DNA of 64,000 nucleotides from Pseudomonas kairouanensis (GTDB lineage: Bacteria > Pseudomonadota > Gammaproteobacteria > Pseudomonadales > Pseudomonadaceae). The notes under the pieces were generated by a model. It saw nothing but the letters and a program-made list of their open reading frames with translations. It was not told the DNA's origin and made no database searches. Positions 1 through 9,671 of the stretch are shown here, in pieces; position 1 is the stretch's first letter, and each line of letters opens with the position of its first letter. The translations under genes and the position numbers were made by a program. The stretch spans positions 62,001 to 126,000 of the forward strand of contig NZ_QUZU01000012.1 in NCBI RefSeq assembly GCF_004682055.1. The letters run 5' to 3'.

Positions 1-510
1 GGCTGGGCGATTGCACCGGATGGCGACAAATATCGCCGCGTCGTCGCAAGCCCGCGCCCCAAACGCATCTTTGAAATCCGCCCGATCAAGTGGCTGCTGG
101 AAAAAAGCAGCATCGTGATCTGCGCCGGCGGTGGCGGCATCCCGACCATGTATGGCGAAGACGGCAAGCTGCGTGGCATTGAGGCCGTGATCGACAAAGA
201 CCTCTGTTCATCGCTGCTGGCTTCGCAGCTGGAGGCCGATTTGCTGGTGATTGCCACCGACGTCAACGCGGCCTTTATCGACTTCGGCAAGCCCACCCAG
301 AAAGCCATCGGCCAGGCCCACCCGGATGAAATCGAAAAACTCGGCTTCGCCGCCGGCTCCATGGGGCCCAAGGTGCAAGCGGCTTGCGAGTTCGCCCGCA
401 AGACTGGCAAAACCGCCGTCATCGGTTCACTCTCGGACATCGAAGCCATCGTCCAGGGCAGTGCCGGCACACGCATCAGCACGGCAAAACCTGGCATCAC
501 CTACCTGTGA
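1..510 (+). CDS. arcC: Carbamate kinase, C-terminal part (start outside window)
   Basis: The reading frame is open from base 1 and encodes the last 169 residues of a carbamate kinase, the enzyme that makes ATP and carbamate (then CO2 and ammonia) from carbamoyl phosphate and ADP in the arginine deiminase pathway. The family is about 310 residues long, so roughly the first 140 lie upstream. Visible family features are the [10 protein letters not shown] glycine-rich segment, the [10 protein letters not shown] stretch, [11 protein letters not shown] and the [10 protein letters not shown] segment near the C terminus. ArcC is the last enzyme gene of the arcDABC operon in pseudomonads, which fits its position next to an unrelated small gene. 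The truncation is a window effect. Confidence 0.95.
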   Translation, partial: GWAIAPDGDKYRRVVASPRPKRIFEIRPIKWLLEKSSIVICAGGGGIPTMYGEDGKLRGIEAVIDKDLCSSLLASQLEADLLVIATDVNAAFIDFGKPTQKAIGQAHPDEIEKLGFAAGSMGPKVQAACEFARKTGKTAVIGSLSDIEAIVQGSAGTRISTAKPGITYL

Positions 511-528
511 AGTAGAGGAGAAACGCCT

Positions 529-891
529 ATGGCCACCTTTGAACCGGGACACATGCACATCGAACGTCACGCGCTGAACCCGCAGGATTACAGCTACAAC
601 CTGTGCCTGGACTACGAAGTCAGCCAGGACCCCAAGGAAGGCAAGGGGATGCTGTTCAAGCTGCATGGCTCGGTACAGGGCAAGGACCTCAAGGAAGAAT
701 TCTTCTTGCCCAAGGACCAGGCGTACGACTTTGCCCGGCATGCAATGAACATCGCGCAGAAGTACGGCATGCCGAAAATCGCGGTGCTGAACGGCCAGAT
801 GCACAAGCAGTACGACTTGATGTTCGAGGATGTGCGGCACCAACTGGACGTAAAGCCAGGCGACCCGATCAAGCCTGAACACTTAGAGTAA
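529..891 (+). CDS. DUF5064 family small protein
   Basis: A 120-residue protein of unknown function that I recognise as the Pseudomonas DUF5064 type. It starts 18 bases after the arcC stop behind a good ribosome site (GAGGAG about 8 bases before the ATG), so it is probably co-transcribed with arcC. The sequence is hydrophilic and without signal peptide or membrane segment. It is acidic-basic mixed, with two His-containing N-terminal segments (GHMHIERHALN). Nothing suggests an enzyme active site. A REP doublet follows directly and closes the transcription unit. Confidence 0.75.
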   Translation: MATFEPGHMHIERHALNPQDYSYNLCLDYEVSQDPKEGKGMLFKLHGSVQGKDLKEEFFLPKDQAYDFARHAMNIAQKYGMPKIAVLNGQMHKQYDLMFEDVRHQLDVKPGDPIKPEHLE

Positions 892-908
892 GAACACCGC
901 AAATCCCC

Positions 909-1016
909 TGTGGGAGCGGGCTTGTGTGGGAGCGGGCTTGCTCGCGAATGCGGTGGGTCAGTTGATAAATCAAGTGGCTGACCCACCGCATTCGCGAGCA
1001 AGCCCACTCCCACATT
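909..1016. repeat. REP doublet with duplicated left head
   Basis: Two inverted REP units: the left arm reads TGTGGGAGCGGGCTTGCTCG and the right arm is its complement, with GCGGTGGGTCAG/CTGACCCACCGC extending the pairing around a short loop. The first 16 bases of the left unit (909-924) are repeated exactly at 925-940. It lies between the arc-side genes and gcsR and may act as a transcript-end hairpin. Confidence 0.9.
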
Positions 1017-1104
1017 TGGATCGTCACCCCATGTGAGATTTCACCTCTACCCGCGCTCCAAGGCATACTTGCCGCCTCTGCTCTCCAGAATTGCTAATCG
1101 CCCC

Positions 1105-2613
1105 ATGCGTATCCACGTCAGCTTCATCGACCGCGTCGGCATCACCCAGGAAGTCCTGGCCCTGCTCGGTGGGCGCAATCTCAACCTGGATGCGGTGGAG
1201 ATGGTGCCGCCCAACGTCTACATCGACGCGCCAACCTTGAGTGCCGACGTGCTCGAAGAGCTGCGCGACGCCCTGTTCAGCGTGCACGGCGTACAGGCGG
1301 TAACGGTGGTGGACATCCTCCCCGGCCAACGCCGCCACCTGCAACTCGACGCCCTGCTGGCGGCCATGACCGACCCGGTACTGGCCCTGGACAGCGCGGG
1401 CAAGATCCTGCTGGCCAACCCGGCGTTGATCGCCCTGTACGGCCGCGAGCCTGCCGGGGAAAGCATCAGCGAACTGTTCAACGACCCTGCATTGCTGGCC
1501 ACCTTGCTGGAGCAAGGTTTCCGTTTGCCGCTGCGGGAGATCAGCGTCAACGGCCAAACCCTGTTGCTGGACGCCACGCCGATTACCGACGCAGGCGCCC
1601 TGCTCACCCTGTACCCACCCAACCGCATCGGCGAACAACTCTCGGCGCTGCACCATGACCATGCCGAAGGGTTTGATGCGCTGCTGGGCGAGTCGCCGGT
1701 GATACGCACCCTCAAGGCCCGTGCGCAACGGGTGGCGGCGTTGGACGCACCGCTGTTGATCCAGGGCGAAACCGGCACCGGTAAAGAACTGGTAGCCCGC
1801 GCCTGCCATGCCAGCAGTGCGCGGCACAGTGCGCCGTTTTTGGCGCTCAACTGCGCGGCGTTGCCGGAGAACCTCGCCGAAAGCGAGCTGTTCGGCTACG
1901 CCCCCGGAGCCTTTACCGGCGCGCAACGGGGCGGCAAGCCGGGGCTGATGGAACTGGCCAACCAGGGCACGGTGTTCCTTGATGAGATCGGCGAGATGTC
2001 GCCGTATCTGCAGGCCAAGTTGCTGCGTTTTCTCAACGACGGCAGCTTCCGCCGCGTGGGTGGCGACCGTGAAGTGAAGGTCAACGTGCGCATCCTCAGC
2101 GCCACCCACCGCGACCTGGAAAAAATGGTCAGCGAGGGCACCTTCCGCGAAGACCTGTTCTACCGCCTCAATGTACTCAACGTCGAAGTGCCGCCCCTGC
2201 GTCAACGCGGCCAGGACATCCTGTTGCTGGCGCGCTACTTCATGCAGCAGGCCTGCGCGCAGATCCAGCGCCCAGTCTGCCGCCTGGCGCCCGGCACCTA
2301 CCCGGCCCTGCTGGGCAACCCGTGGCCGGGCAATGTGCGCCAGTTGCAAAACGTGATCTTCCGCGCCGCCGCCATCTGCGAAAGCAACCTGGTGGACATC
2401 GGCGACCTGGACATCGCCGGCACCTCGGTGGCGCGCCAAAGCGACAACGAAGTCGATAGCCTGGAACAGGCCGTGGAAGACTTCGAGCGCAGCTTGCTGG
2501 AAAAGCTCTACACCAACTACCCCTCGACTCGGCAATTGGCCAGCCGGTTGCAGACCTCACACACGGCGATTGCCCATCGCTTGCGCAAGTACGGCATTCC
2601 CAACAAGCCTTAA
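1105..2613 (+). CDS. gcsR: TyrR-like sigma-54 activator of the glycine cleavage operon
   Basis: A 502-residue enhancer-binding protein. Domains in order: an N-terminal ACT domain (residues 1-70, starting [12 protein letters not shown]), a PAS-like domain (about 80-190), a sigma-54 AAA+ domain (about 195-420) and a C-terminal HTH ([20 protein letters not shown], about 475-497). The AAA+ domain shows Walker A GETGTGKE, the sigma-54 contact loop GAFTGA and Walker [10 protein letters not shown]. The ATG at 1105 is chosen over an in-frame start at 1033 because it gives the canonical TyrR-type N terminus. The gene lies directly upstream of gcvH-gcvP-sdaA-gcvT, as gcsR does in P. aeruginosa (PA2449), and its probable operators and target promoter are visible in the following intergenic region. 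The ACT domain presumably senses glycine. Confidence 0.92.
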   Translation: MRIHVSFIDRVGITQEVLALLGGRNLNLDAVEMVPPNVYIDAPTLSADVLEELRDALFSVHGVQAVTVVDILPGQRRHLQLDALLAAMTDPVLALDSAGKILLANPALIALYGREPAGESISELFNDPALLATLLEQGFRLPLREISVNGQTLLLDATPITDAGALLTLYPPNRIGEQLSALHHDHAEGFDALLGESPVIRTLKARAQRVAALDAPLLIQGETGTGKELVARACHASSARHSAPFLALNCAALPENLAESELFGYAPGAFTGAQRGGKPGLMELANQGTVFLDEIGEMSPYLQAKLLRFLNDGSFRRVGGDREVKVNVRILSATHRDLEKMVSEGTFREDLFYRLNVLNVEVPPLRQRGQDILLLARYFMQQACAQIQRPVCRLAPGTYPALLGNPWPGNVRQLQNVIFRAAAICESNLVDIGDLDIAGTSVARQSDNEVDSLEQAVEDFERSLLEKLYTNYPSTRQLASRLQTSHTAIAHRLRKYGIPNKP

Positions 2614-2638
2614 CTGGCGGAATAAATGGAGATCCAAA

Positions 2639-2726
2639 TGTGGGAGGGGGCTTGCTCCCGATGGCGGTGTGTCAGTCACCAGATGTGTAGCTGCCCCCCC
2701 CCATCGGGAGCAAGCCCCCTCCCACA
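2639..2726. repeat. REP doublet
   Basis: Inverted pair of the TGTGGGAGGGGGCTTGCTCC class with a short loop containing a run of Cs. It sits 25 bases after the gcsR stop, upstream of the GcsR operators, and separates the gcsR transcript from the gcv promoter region. Confidence 0.9.
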
Positions 2727-2786
2727 TTGGCCTCATTTCAAATGATTGAATGCATGCCAACCTTTTGGTCCAGAAACGACATCGGC

Positions 2787-2904
2787 TGTACCGATAGCGC
2801 TACAGCGTAACGATATCGCTACAGCCCTGTTTTTTGCGCGCCATGCAAGGCTTTGATCCACATAGGCTTTTTTTCGTGCGCCCAACTGTAGCGAAATCGC
2901 TACA
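2787..2904 (+). promoter_or_regulatory. Three GcsR-type 18-bp operators upstream of gcvH
   Basis: Three imperfect 18-bp dyads of the form TGTANCG-N4-CGCTACA occur at 2787-2804, 2806-2823 and 2887-2904. The first two are separated by one base. Their spacing from the sigma-54 promoter at 2968 is typical of upstream activator sites. The published GcsR site in P. aeruginosa is a tandem set of 18-bp TGTAACG-N4-CGTTCCG repeats upstream of gcvH2 (recalled), so the match in length, half-site and context is strong. Confidence 0.85.
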
Positions 2905-2967
2905 CCTCTTGAGAATAAGCCTATAACCATTTCCACCAAACCATTGATTTACAAGGGTTTAACAACC

Positions 2968-2984
2968 TTGGCCGCGATCTTGCT
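2968..2984 (+). promoter_or_regulatory. Sigma-54 promoter of the gcv operon
   Basis: TTGGCCGCGATCTTGCT has the invariant GG at 2970-2971 and GC at 2982-2983 with exactly 10 bases between, close to the consensus TTGGCACG-N4-TTGCW. It lies 54 bases before the gcvH start and downstream of the GcsR operators, so activation by GcsR is the expected mode of control. Confidence 0.85.
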
Positions 2985-3037
2985 AAGCAACTCCCCATTA
3001 TTTGCCCACCAGACGAATCTGGCCCCGAGGAGTTTCC

Positions 3038-3421
3038 ATGAGCGAGTTGCGTTTCACTGAAGATCACGAATGGCTGCGCGCCGAAGCTGACGGCAGCGTC
3101 ACCGTGGGTATCACTGCTTTCGCGCAGAACGCGCTGGGTGATGTGGTTTTCGTGCAACTGCCGGAGTTGCAGGCCTACGACAAGGGCGCCGAAGCGTCCA
3201 CCGTGGAATCGGTCAAGGCCGCCAGCGGCGTGTACATGCCCCTGACCGGCGAAGTGCTGGAAGTGAACGACAAGCTCAGCGACAGCCCGGAACTGGTCAA
3301 CGAAGACCCGATGGGCGAAGGCTGGTTCTTCCGCTTTAAACCGGCCGATGCCCAGGCGCTGGCTAAACTGTTGGATCAGGACGCGTACGACCGCCTGATC
3401 AAAGCCAACGCCGAAGCCTGA
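3038..3421 (+). CDS. gcvH: Glycine cleavage system H protein
   Basis: A 127-residue lipoyl carrier that shuttles the aminomethyl group from GcvP to GcvT. The lipoylated lysine is K60 in the motif [10 protein letters not shown], as in all H proteins. The ATG at 3038 has GAGGAG just upstream and gives the usual start [12 protein letters not shown]; an in-frame codon at 3002 would add 12 residues atypical of the family. It is the first gene of the GcsR-controlled operon and is followed after 10 bases by gcvP. Full family length, nothing unusual. Confidence 0.97.
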   Translation: MSELRFTEDHEWLRAEADGSVTVGITAFAQNALGDVVFVQLPELQAYDKGAEASTVESVKAASGVYMPLTGEVLEVNDKLSDSPELVNEDPMGEGWFFRFKPADAQALAKLLDQDAYDRLIKANAEA

Positions 3422-3431
3422 GGAGCGCGCC

Positions 3432-6272
3432 ATGACCGTTAACATCACCACCGCCAACGAATTCATCGCCCGCCACATCGGCCCGCGCCAGGAAGATGAG
3501 CAGCATATGCTCGCCAGCCTCGGTTTTGACTCCCTGCAAGCCCTGAGCGCCAGCGTGATCCCGGAAAGCATCAAGGGCACCAGCGTGCTCGGCCTCGAAG
3601 ACGGCCTGAGCGAAGCCGAGGCCCTGGCCAAGATCAAGGCCATCGCCGGCAAGAACCAACTGTTCAAAACCTACATCGGCCAGGGCTACTACAACTGCCA
3701 CACGCCATCGCCGATCCTGCGCAACCTGCTGGAAAACCCGGCCTGGTACACCGCCTACACCCCGTATCAACCGGAAATTTCCCAAGGCCGCCTGGAAGCG
3801 CTACTCAACTTCCAGACCCTGATCAGCGACCTCACCGGCCTGCCAATCGCCAACGCCTCGCTGCTGGATGAAGCCACCGCCGCCGCCGAAGCCATGACCT
3901 TCTGCAAGCGCCTGAGCAAGAACAAAGGCAGCAACGCCTTCTTCGCCTCCGTCCACAGCCACCCGCAAACCCTCGACGTGCTGCGTACCCGTGCCGAGCC
4001 GTTGGGCATTGAAGTGGTGGTCGGCGATGAGCGGGAACTGAGCGACGTCAGCCCGTTCTTCGGCGCCCTGCTGCAATACCCGGCCAGCAACGGTGACGTG
4101 TTTGACTACCGCGAACTGACCGAGCGTTTCCACGCCGCCAACGCCCTGGTGGCCGTGGCCGCCGACCTGCTGGCGCTGACTCTGCTGACCCCGCCTGGCG
4201 AGTTTGGCGCCGACGTGGCCATCGGCAGCGCGCAACGCTTCGGCGTACCACTGGGCTTTGGTGGCCCGCACGCGGCGTACTTCTCTACTAAAGATGCGTT
4301 CAAGCGCGACATGCCGGGCCGCCTGGTGGGTGTGTCGGTTGACCGTTTCGGCAAGCCGGCCCTGCGCCTGGCCATGCAGACCCGCGAGCAACATATCCGC
4401 CGCGAAAAAGCCACGTCGAACATCTGCACCGCCCAGGTGCTGCTGGCCAACATCGCCAGCATGTACGCCGTGTACCACGGCCCTAAAGGCCTGACCCAGA
4501 TCGCCAAGCGTGTGCATCAGCTCACCGCTATTCTGGCCAACGGCCTGACCACCTTGGGCTTCAAGGTCGAGCAAGCCAACTTCTTCGACACCATTACCCT
4601 CAACACTGGCGCCAACACCGCTGCCCTGCACGACAAGGCCCGCGCCCAGCGCATCAACCTGCGTGTGGTAGACGGCGAGCGTCTTGGTGTGTCGGTGGAT
4701 GAAACCACCACCCAGGCCGATATCGAAACCCTGTGGGCAATCTTCGCAGGCGACAAAGCCCTGCCGGATTTCACCGCCAAGGTCGACGCCACCCTGCCCG
4801 CCGCCCTGCTGCGCCAGTCCCCCGTGCTGAGCCACCCGGTGTTCAACCGCTATCACTCCGAAACCGAGCTGATGCGCTACCTGCGCAAGCTGGCCGACAA
4901 GGACCTGGCGCTGGACCGCACCATGATCCCGCTGGGCTCGTGCACCATGAAGCTCAACGCCGCCAGCGAGATGATCCCGGTGACCTGGGCCGAGTTCGGC
5001 GCCCTGCACCCGTTCGCCCCGGCTGAACAAAGCGCCGGTTACCTGGAGCTGACCTCCGACCTGGAAGCCATGCTCTGCGCGGCCACCGGCTACGACGCCA
5101 TCTCCCTGCAACCGAACGCCGGCTCCCAGGGTGAATACGCAGGCCTGTTGGCGATCCGCGCCTATCACCAGAGCCGTGGCGATGAGCGTCGCGATATCTG
5201 CCTGATCCCTTCGTCGGCCCACGGCACCAACCCGGCCACCGCCAACATGGCGGGTATGCGTGTTGTGGTCACCGCCTGCGATGCCCGTGGCAACGTGGAC
5301 ATCGAAGACCTGCGCGCCAAGGCCATCGAGCACCGCGATCACCTCGCCGCCTTGATGATCACCTACCCGTCCACCCACGGCGTGTTCGAGGAAGGTATCC
5401 GCGAAATCTGCGGCATCATTCACGACAACGGCGGCCAGGTGTACATCGACGGCGCCAACATGAACGCCATGGTCGGCCTGTGCGCACCGGGCAAGTTCGG
5501 CGGCGACGTGTCCCACCTGAACCTGCACAAGACCTTCTGCATCCCCCACGGCGGTGGCGGCCCAGGCGTTGGCCCGATTGGCGTGAAGTCGCACCTCACG
5601 CCGTTCCTGCCAGGCCACGCGGCCATGGAACGCAAGGAAGGCGCAGTGTGCGCAGCGCCGTTTGGCAGCGCGAGCATTTTGCCGATCACCTGGATGTACA
5701 TCAGCATGATGGGCGGCGCAGGCCTCAAGCGCGCTTCGCAATTGGCGATTTTGAATGCCAACTACATCTCCCGTCGCCTCGAAGAGCACTACCCCGTGCT
5801 GTACACCGGCAGCAACGGCCTGGTGGCGCATGAATGCATCCTGGATTTGCGCCCACTCAAAGACAGCAGCGGCATCAGCGTGGATGACGTGGCCAAGCGC
5901 CTGATCGACTTTGGCTTCCATGCACCGACCATGTCGTTCCCGGTGGCCGGCACCTTGATGATCGAGCCGACCGAAAGTGAATCCAAGGAAGAACTGGACC
6001 GCTTCTGCAACGCCATGATCGCGATCCGCGAAGAAATCCGCGCGGTGGAAAACGGCACCCTGGACAAGGACGACAACCCACTGAAAAACGCGCCGCACAC
6101 GGCGGCGGAACTGGTGGGCGAATGGAGCCACCCCTACAGCCGCGAGCAAGCGGTGTACCCGGTGGCGTCGTTGATCGAAGGCAAGTACTGGCCGCCGGTT
6201 GGCCGAGTGGACAACGTGTTTGGCGATCGCAACCTGGTGTGCGCGTGCCCTTCCATCGAGAGCTACGCATAA
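3432..6272 (+). CDS. gcvP: Glycine dehydrogenase (decarboxylating), P protein
   Basis: A 946-residue single-chain P protein that decarboxylates glycine and transfers the methylamine group to lipoylated GcvH. The two homologous halves are both present: the N-terminal half (ending about residue 440) and the catalytic half. The PLP lysine is K700 in [18 protein letters not shown]. The glycine-rich [16 protein letters not shown] loop follows. The start ATG sits 10 bases after the gcvH stop with GAGGAGCG as ribosome site. Length matches the proteobacterial family (about 950). The next operon gene, sdaA, is separated by a REP doublet. Confidence 0.97.
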   Translation: MTVNITTANEFIARHIGPRQEDEQHMLASLGFDSLQALSASVIPESIKGTSVLGLEDGLSEAEALAKIKAIAGKNQLFKTYIGQGYYNCHTPSPILRNLLENPAWYTAYTPYQPEISQGRLEALLNFQTLISDLTGLPIANASLLDEATAAAEAMTFCKRLSKNKGSNAFFASVHSHPQTLDVLRTRAEPLGIEVVVGDERELSDVSPFFGALLQYPASNGDVFDYRELTERFHAANALVAVAADLLALTLLTPPGEFGADVAIGSAQRFGVPLGFGGPHAAYFSTKDAFKRDMPGRLVGVSVDRFGKPALRLAMQTREQHIRREKATSNICTAQVLLANIASMYAVYHGPKGLTQIAKRVHQLTAILANGLTTLGFKVEQANFFDTITLNTGANTAALHDKARAQRINLRVVDGERLGVSVDETTTQADIETLWAIFAGDKALPDFTAKVDATLPAALLRQSPVLSHPVFNRYHSETELMRYLRKLADKDLALDRTMIPLGSCTMKLNAASEMIPVTWAEFGALHPFAPAEQSAGYLELTSDLEAMLCAATGYDAISLQPNAGSQGEYAGLLAIRAYHQSRGDERRDICLIPSSAHGTNPATANMAGMRVVVTACDARGNVDIEDLRAKAIEHRDHLAALMITYPSTHGVFEEGIREICGIIHDNGGQVYIDGANMNAMVGLCAPGKFGGDVSHLNLHKTFCIPHGGGGPGVGPIGVKSHLTPFLPGHAAMERKEGAVCAAPFGSASILPITWMYISMMGGAGLKRASQLAILNANYISRRLEEHYPVLYTGSNGLVAHECILDLRPLKDSSGISVDDVAKRLIDFGFHAPTMSFPVAGTLMIEPTESESKEELDRFCNAMIAIREEIRAVENGTLDKDDNPLKNAPHTAAELVGEWSHPYSREQAVYPVASLIEGKYWPPVGRVDNVFGDRNLVCACPSIESYA

Positions 6273-6294
6273 CCTAAAGGTCAACTCGGTCCCC

Positions 6295-6384
6295 TGTGGG
6301 AGGGGGCTTGCTCCCGATAGCGGCTGTACATTCAACATTTCTGTTGACTGACACACCGCTATCGGGAGCAAGCCCCCTCCCACA
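6295..6384. repeat. REP doublet inside the gcv operon
   Basis: Inverted TGTGGGAGGGGGCTTGCTCC units around a loop of about 40 bases (ends GCGGCTGTA.../...CACACCGCTATCG). It lies between gcvP and sdaA, where I recall glyA2 in the P. aeruginosa operon, and could uncouple or stabilise the upstream message. Confidence 0.9.
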
Positions 6385-6433
6385 CTTGACCGAGTCGCCT
6401 TCCAGAAAATAATAAGAAACCGGAGAACCACTC

Positions 6434-7810
6434 ATGTCTTTAAGCGTGTTCGACCTGTTCAAGATTGGCATCGGCCCCTCCAGTTCCCACACCGTCGGCC
6501 CGATGCGCGCCGCCGCCCGATTCGTCGAAGGCCTCAAGCGCGACAACCTGCTGGGCACCACCACCTGCGTCAAGGTGGAGCTCTATGGCTCGCTCGGCGC
6601 TACCGGCAAAGGCCACGGCAGCGACAAGGCCGTGTTGCTGGGCCTGGAAGGCGAACACCCCGACACCGTGAATACCGAAACCGTGGCCACCCGCCTGGCG
6701 CAGATGCGCAAGGACGGCCGCCTGAATCTGCTCGGTGAACACAGCATCGTGTTCAACGAAAAAGAACACCTGGCGATGATTCGCAAACCCCTCGCCTACC
6801 ATCCCAACGGCATGATCTTTCGTGCCTTCGACGCCGCCAATATCCAGATCCGCAGCCGCGAGTACTACTCGGTGGGCGGTGGTTTTGTGGTGGATGAAGA
6901 CGCCGCCGGCGCCGACCGGATTGTCGAGGATGCAACACCCCTGACCTTCCCGTTCAAGCACGGCAAGGACTTGCTCAGCCATTGCACCACCTACGGCCTG
7001 TCCATCAGCCAGGTGATGTTGACCAACGAAAGTGCCTGGCGCCCCGAAGCAGAAACCCGCGCCGGGCTGCTGAAGATCTGGCAGGTGATGCAGGACTGCG
7101 TGGACGCGGGCTGTCGCAATGAAGGGATCTTGCCGGGCGGCTTGAAGGTCAAGCGCCGTGCGGCTGCGCTGCATCGGCAACTGTGCAAGAACCCCGAGTC
7201 GTCACTGCGCGACCCGTTGTCGGTGCTCGACTGGGTCAACCTGTACGCCCTGGCGGTCAACGAAGAAAACGCCAACGGCGGCCGCGTGGTCACCGCACCC
7301 ACCAACGGCGCGGCCGGGATCGTGCCGGCGGTGCTGCATTACTACATGCGCTTTATCCCCGGCGCCAACGAGGACGGTGTGGTGCGCTTCCTGCTCACCG
7401 CCGCCGCCATCGGCATTCTGTACAAGGAGAACGCCTCGATTTCCGGCGCCGAAGTGGGCTGCCAGGGTGAAGTGGGCGTGGCCTGCTCCATGGCCGCCGG
7501 TGCGCTGTGCGAGGTCTTGGGCGGTACGGTGTCCCAGGTGGAAAACGCCGCCGAGATCGGCATGGAACACAACCTCGGCCTGACCTGTGACCCGATTGGC
7601 GGGCTGGTGCAGGTGCCCTGCATCGAGCGCAATGCCATGGGCTCGGTCAAAGCCATCAATGCCGTGCGCATGGCCTTGCGCGGCGACGGACAGCACTTTG
7701 TGTCCCTCGACAAGGTGATCCGCACCATGCGCCAGACCGGCGCCGATATGAAAAGCAAATACAAAGAGACCGCCCGTGGCGGTTTGGCAGTCAACATTAT
7801 CGAGTGCTGA
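6434..7810 (+). CDS. sdaA: L-serine dehydratase, 4Fe-4S type
   Basis: A 458-residue single-chain L-serine ammonia-lyase that turns serine into pyruvate and ammonia. The beta-domain motif [17 protein letters not shown] begins at residue 11. Three cysteines positioned as the cluster ligands are C343, C385 and C396. The C-terminal residue is C458, matching the tail-in-mouth cysteine known from the Legionella enzyme, where it occupies the fourth iron site. The ribosome site GGAGAA precedes the ATG. Placed after gcvHP, it lets the cell convert serine made from glycine into pyruvate, so the operon is a glycine/serine catabolic unit. Confidence 0.96.
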   Translation: MSLSVFDLFKIGIGPSSSHTVGPMRAAARFVEGLKRDNLLGTTTCVKVELYGSLGATGKGHGSDKAVLLGLEGEHPDTVNTETVATRLAQMRKDGRLNLLGEHSIVFNEKEHLAMIRKPLAYHPNGMIFRAFDAANIQIRSREYYSVGGGFVVDEDAAGADRIVEDATPLTFPFKHGKDLLSHCTTYGLSISQVMLTNESAWRPEAETRAGLLKIWQVMQDCVDAGCRNEGILPGGLKVKRRAAALHRQLCKNPESSLRDPLSVLDWVNLYALAVNEENANGGRVVTAPTNGAAGIVPAVLHYYMRFIPGANEDGVVRFLLTAAAIGILYKENASISGAEVGCQGEVGVACSMAAGALCEVLGGTVSQVENAAEIGMEHNLGLTCDPIGGLVQVPCIERNAMGSVKAINAVRMALRGDGQHFVSLDKVIRTMRQTGADMKSKYKETARGGLAVNIIEC

Positions 7811-7850
7811 CGCCCAAAGGCGCGCCGGCACGTTTTTCCAGGAGCTGAAT

Positions 7851-8975
7851 ATGTCCACCGAAACCCTGTTGAAAACCCCTCTGCATGCCCTGCACCTCGA
7901 ACTGGGCGCACGCATGGTGCCCTTCGCCGGCTACGACATGCCGGTGCAATACCCACTGGGCGTGATGAAGGAACACCTGCACACCCGTGAGCAGGCCGGG
8001 TTGTTCGACGTGTCCCACATGGGCCAGATCCGCCTCACCGGCGCTAATGCCGCCAAGGCCCTGGAAACCCTGGTGCCAGTCGACATCATCGACCTGCCGG
8101 TGGGCATGCAGCGCTACGCGATGTTCACCAATGACCAGGGCGGCATCCTCGACGACCTGATGGTGGCCAACCTGGGCAATGACGAGCTGTTCCTGGTGGT
8201 CAACGCCGCCTGCAAGGACCAGGACCTGGCGCACCTGCGCCAGCATATCGGCGACCAGTGCAGCATCGAGCCACTGTTCGAAGAGCGCGCCCTACTGGCC
8301 CTGCAAGGCCCTGCGGCAGTGAAGGTGCTGGCGCGCCTGGCACCGGAAGTGACCAAGATGACCTTCATGCAGTTCGCCACCCTGCGCCTGCTGGGAGTGG
8401 ATTGCTACGTCAGCCGTTCGGGCTACACCGGTGAAGATGGCTTTGAGATCTCCGTGCCTGCAGCCAACGCTGAAAGCCTGGCCCGCAGCCTGCTGGCCGA
8501 AACCGAAGTGCAGGCCATCGGCCTGGGCGCCCGCGACTCCCTGCGCCTGGAAGCCGGCCTGTGCCTGTACGGCCACGATATGAACACCGACACCACGCCG
8601 ATTGAAGCAAGCCTGTTGTGGGCAATCTCCAAGGCTCGCCGTGCCGATGGCGCACGCGCTGGCGGCTTCCCGGGGGCCGACCGCATCTTCACCCAGCAGC
8701 AAGCGGGTGTCAGCCGCAAGCGCGTAGGCCTGCTGCCCCAGGAACGCACCCCGGTGCGTGAAGGCGCAGAGATTGTGGATGAGCACGGCACCGTAATCGG
8801 CAGCGTGTGCAGCGGCGGCTTTGGTCCGAGCCTGGGTGGCCCGCTGGCCATGGGTTATCTGGACAGTGCGTTTATCGCCCTGGATACCGAAGTGTCTGCA
8901 ATGGTGCGTGGGAAAAAGGTGCCACTTCGTGTAAGTAAAATGCCATTTGTGCCACAACGTTACTATCGTGGCTGA
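7851..8975 (+). CDS. gcvT: Aminomethyltransferase (glycine cleavage T protein)
   Basis: A 374-residue T protein that releases ammonia from aminomethyl-GcvH and makes 5,10-methylene-THF. It starts [20 protein letters not shown], with the diagnostic [16 protein letters not shown] segment and VSHMGQIRL following. The late [18 protein letters not shown] motif contributes to folate binding. The ATG at 7851 has CAGGAG 9 bases upstream; an earlier in-frame start at 7776 would lie inside sdaA. It is the last gene of the gcv operon, and a strong hairpin follows about 20 bases after the stop. Confidence 0.96.
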   Translation: MSTETLLKTPLHALHLELGARMVPFAGYDMPVQYPLGVMKEHLHTREQAGLFDVSHMGQIRLTGANAAKALETLVPVDIIDLPVGMQRYAMFTNDQGGILDDLMVANLGNDELFLVVNAACKDQDLAHLRQHIGDQCSIEPLFEERALLALQGPAAVKVLARLAPEVTKMTFMQFATLRLLGVDCYVSRSGYTGEDGFEISVPAANAESLARSLLAETEVQAIGLGARDSLRLEAGLCLYGHDMNTDTTPIEASLLWAISKARRADGARAGGFPGADRIFTQQQAGVSRKRVGLLPQERTPVREGAEIVDEHGTVIGSVCSGGFGPSLGGPLAMGYLDSAFIALDTEVSAMVRGKKVPLRVSKMPFVPQRYYRG

Positions 8976-8991
8976 TTGCCTGTTTCTATAA

Positions 8992-9034
8992 GTAACGCGG
9001 TTGCGTTACGTGCACTAATCTGTAACGCAACCGC
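8992..9034 (+). terminator. Hairpin after gcvT, with overlapping alternative fold
   Basis: A 13-bp perfect stem pairs 8997-9009 (GCGGTTGCGTTAC) with 9022-9034 around a 12-base loop. Its 5' arm also overlaps a separate palindrome at 8992-9009 (GTAACGC-N4-GCGTTAC), so the two folds exclude each other. No clear U tract follows, which weakens a simple terminator reading. Confidence 0.55.
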
Positions 9035-9304
9035 CATAAAACAGTGCAGTGACGATAGTTATTGTTTAACGATTCAACCTATAACCAGTGAACAACTCTA
9101 TCGAATAAGCCAGTTCCGGATTGTTGATCGAAGTATCATCTTGACCAGCAAAACCTGGGGTTTTGTCGGGGCTTGTTTTTTCTCCATTAGTTGGCGTAGA
9201 GTTTGCCCACTGTGTTTGCATGGGTCGCTTTGAACCTGGACCTGGGCAGTAGCCAACGATAGCTACAACCCGTTCGACGTCTCTTACTTTCCTGCAACCC
9301 AGCC

Positions 9305-9331
9305 CAGTACTCTTTCATGCGAAAGAGACTG
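9305..9331 (+). promoter_or_regulatory. Stem-loop upstream of the csp ribosome site
   Basis: CAGT-A-CTCTTTC pairs with GAAAGAG-ACTG around an ATGC loop (11 pairs, one bulged A at 9309). It lies 34 bases before the csp start codon. Cold-shock mRNAs commonly carry structured leaders, so a role in temperature-dependent translation is possible but inferred. Confidence 0.4.
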
Positions 9332-9364
9332 TCATTAATTTTTAGCGTCAAAGGAAAGAAGAAA

Positions 9365-9577
9365 ATGTCAGATCGTCAGAGCGGCACCGTCAAGTGGTTT
9401 AACGACGAGAAAGGGTTTGGTTTTATCACTCCAGAAAGCGGTCCGGATCTGTTCGTGCATTTCCGCGCTATTCAAGGCAATGGCTTCAAGAGCCTGAAAG
9501 AAGGCCAGAAGGTCACCTTCAAAGCCGTGCAGGGCCAGAAAGGCATGCAGGCTGACGAAGTCCAGGCAGAAGGCTGA
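9365..9577 (+). CDS. Cold-shock protein, CspA family
   Basis: A 70-residue single-domain OB-fold protein that binds single-stranded RNA and DNA. The RNP1 motif KGFGFI and the RNP2 motif LFVHF are intact, and the typical start [15 protein letters not shown] is present. The ATG at 9365 follows the purine-rich AAAGGAAAGAAGAAA. The gene stands alone between the leader described above and a strong bidirectional terminator. The paralogous domain fused to a membrane segment at 49975-50577 shares the HFRAI variant, where many CspA proteins read HFSAI. Confidence 0.95.
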   Translation: MSDRQSGTVKWFNDEKGFGFITPESGPDLFVHFRAIQGNGFKSLKEGQKVTFKAVQGQKGMQADEVQAEG

Positions 9578-9590
9578 TCCCGACTGCGAC

Positions 9591-9625
9591 AAAAAGCCCC
9601 TGATATGACATCAGGGGCTTTTTTA
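9591..9625 (+). terminator. Rho-independent terminator of the csp gene
   Basis: AAAAAGCCCCTGA, a short loop, then TCAGGGGCTTTTTTA, 14 bases after the csp stop. Perfect 9-bp core stem with A and T tracts on both sides, so it can work in either direction. Confidence 0.92.
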
Positions 9626-9671
9626 TGCGCGTTATTTCGTACTATGGGTGTTTTCTCCAGAGACCCCTGCC

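Larger units (their letters stand above)
8976..9364. other. Intergenic stretch and long leader of the cold-shock gene
   Basis: 389 bases between gcvT and the csp gene. It holds the hairpin pair at 8992-9034 and then an AT-richer leader. It ends in a stem at 9305-9331 just before the csp ribosome site. A weak open frame runs through 8976-9233, but it has no ribosome site and a Cys/Ser/Ile-rich translation unlike neighbouring genes, so I do not call it. Confidence 0.6.

Noticed and set aside
2614-3037. Glycine riboswitch upstream of gcvH
   Set aside because: The region is explained by REP, GcsR dyads and a sigma-54 promoter; only about 40 bases of leader remain, too short for a tandem glycine aptamer.
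3801-6431. Very long antisense open frame opposite gcvP
   Set aside because: It mirrors a conserved GC-rich gene; the translation is His/Gly/Val/Gln-rich with no family resemblance, and no ribosome site or neighbours support it.
8976-9233. 85-codon frame following gcvT
   Set aside because: Starts at the base after the gcvT stop without a proper start or ribosome site, and covers two hairpin arms.
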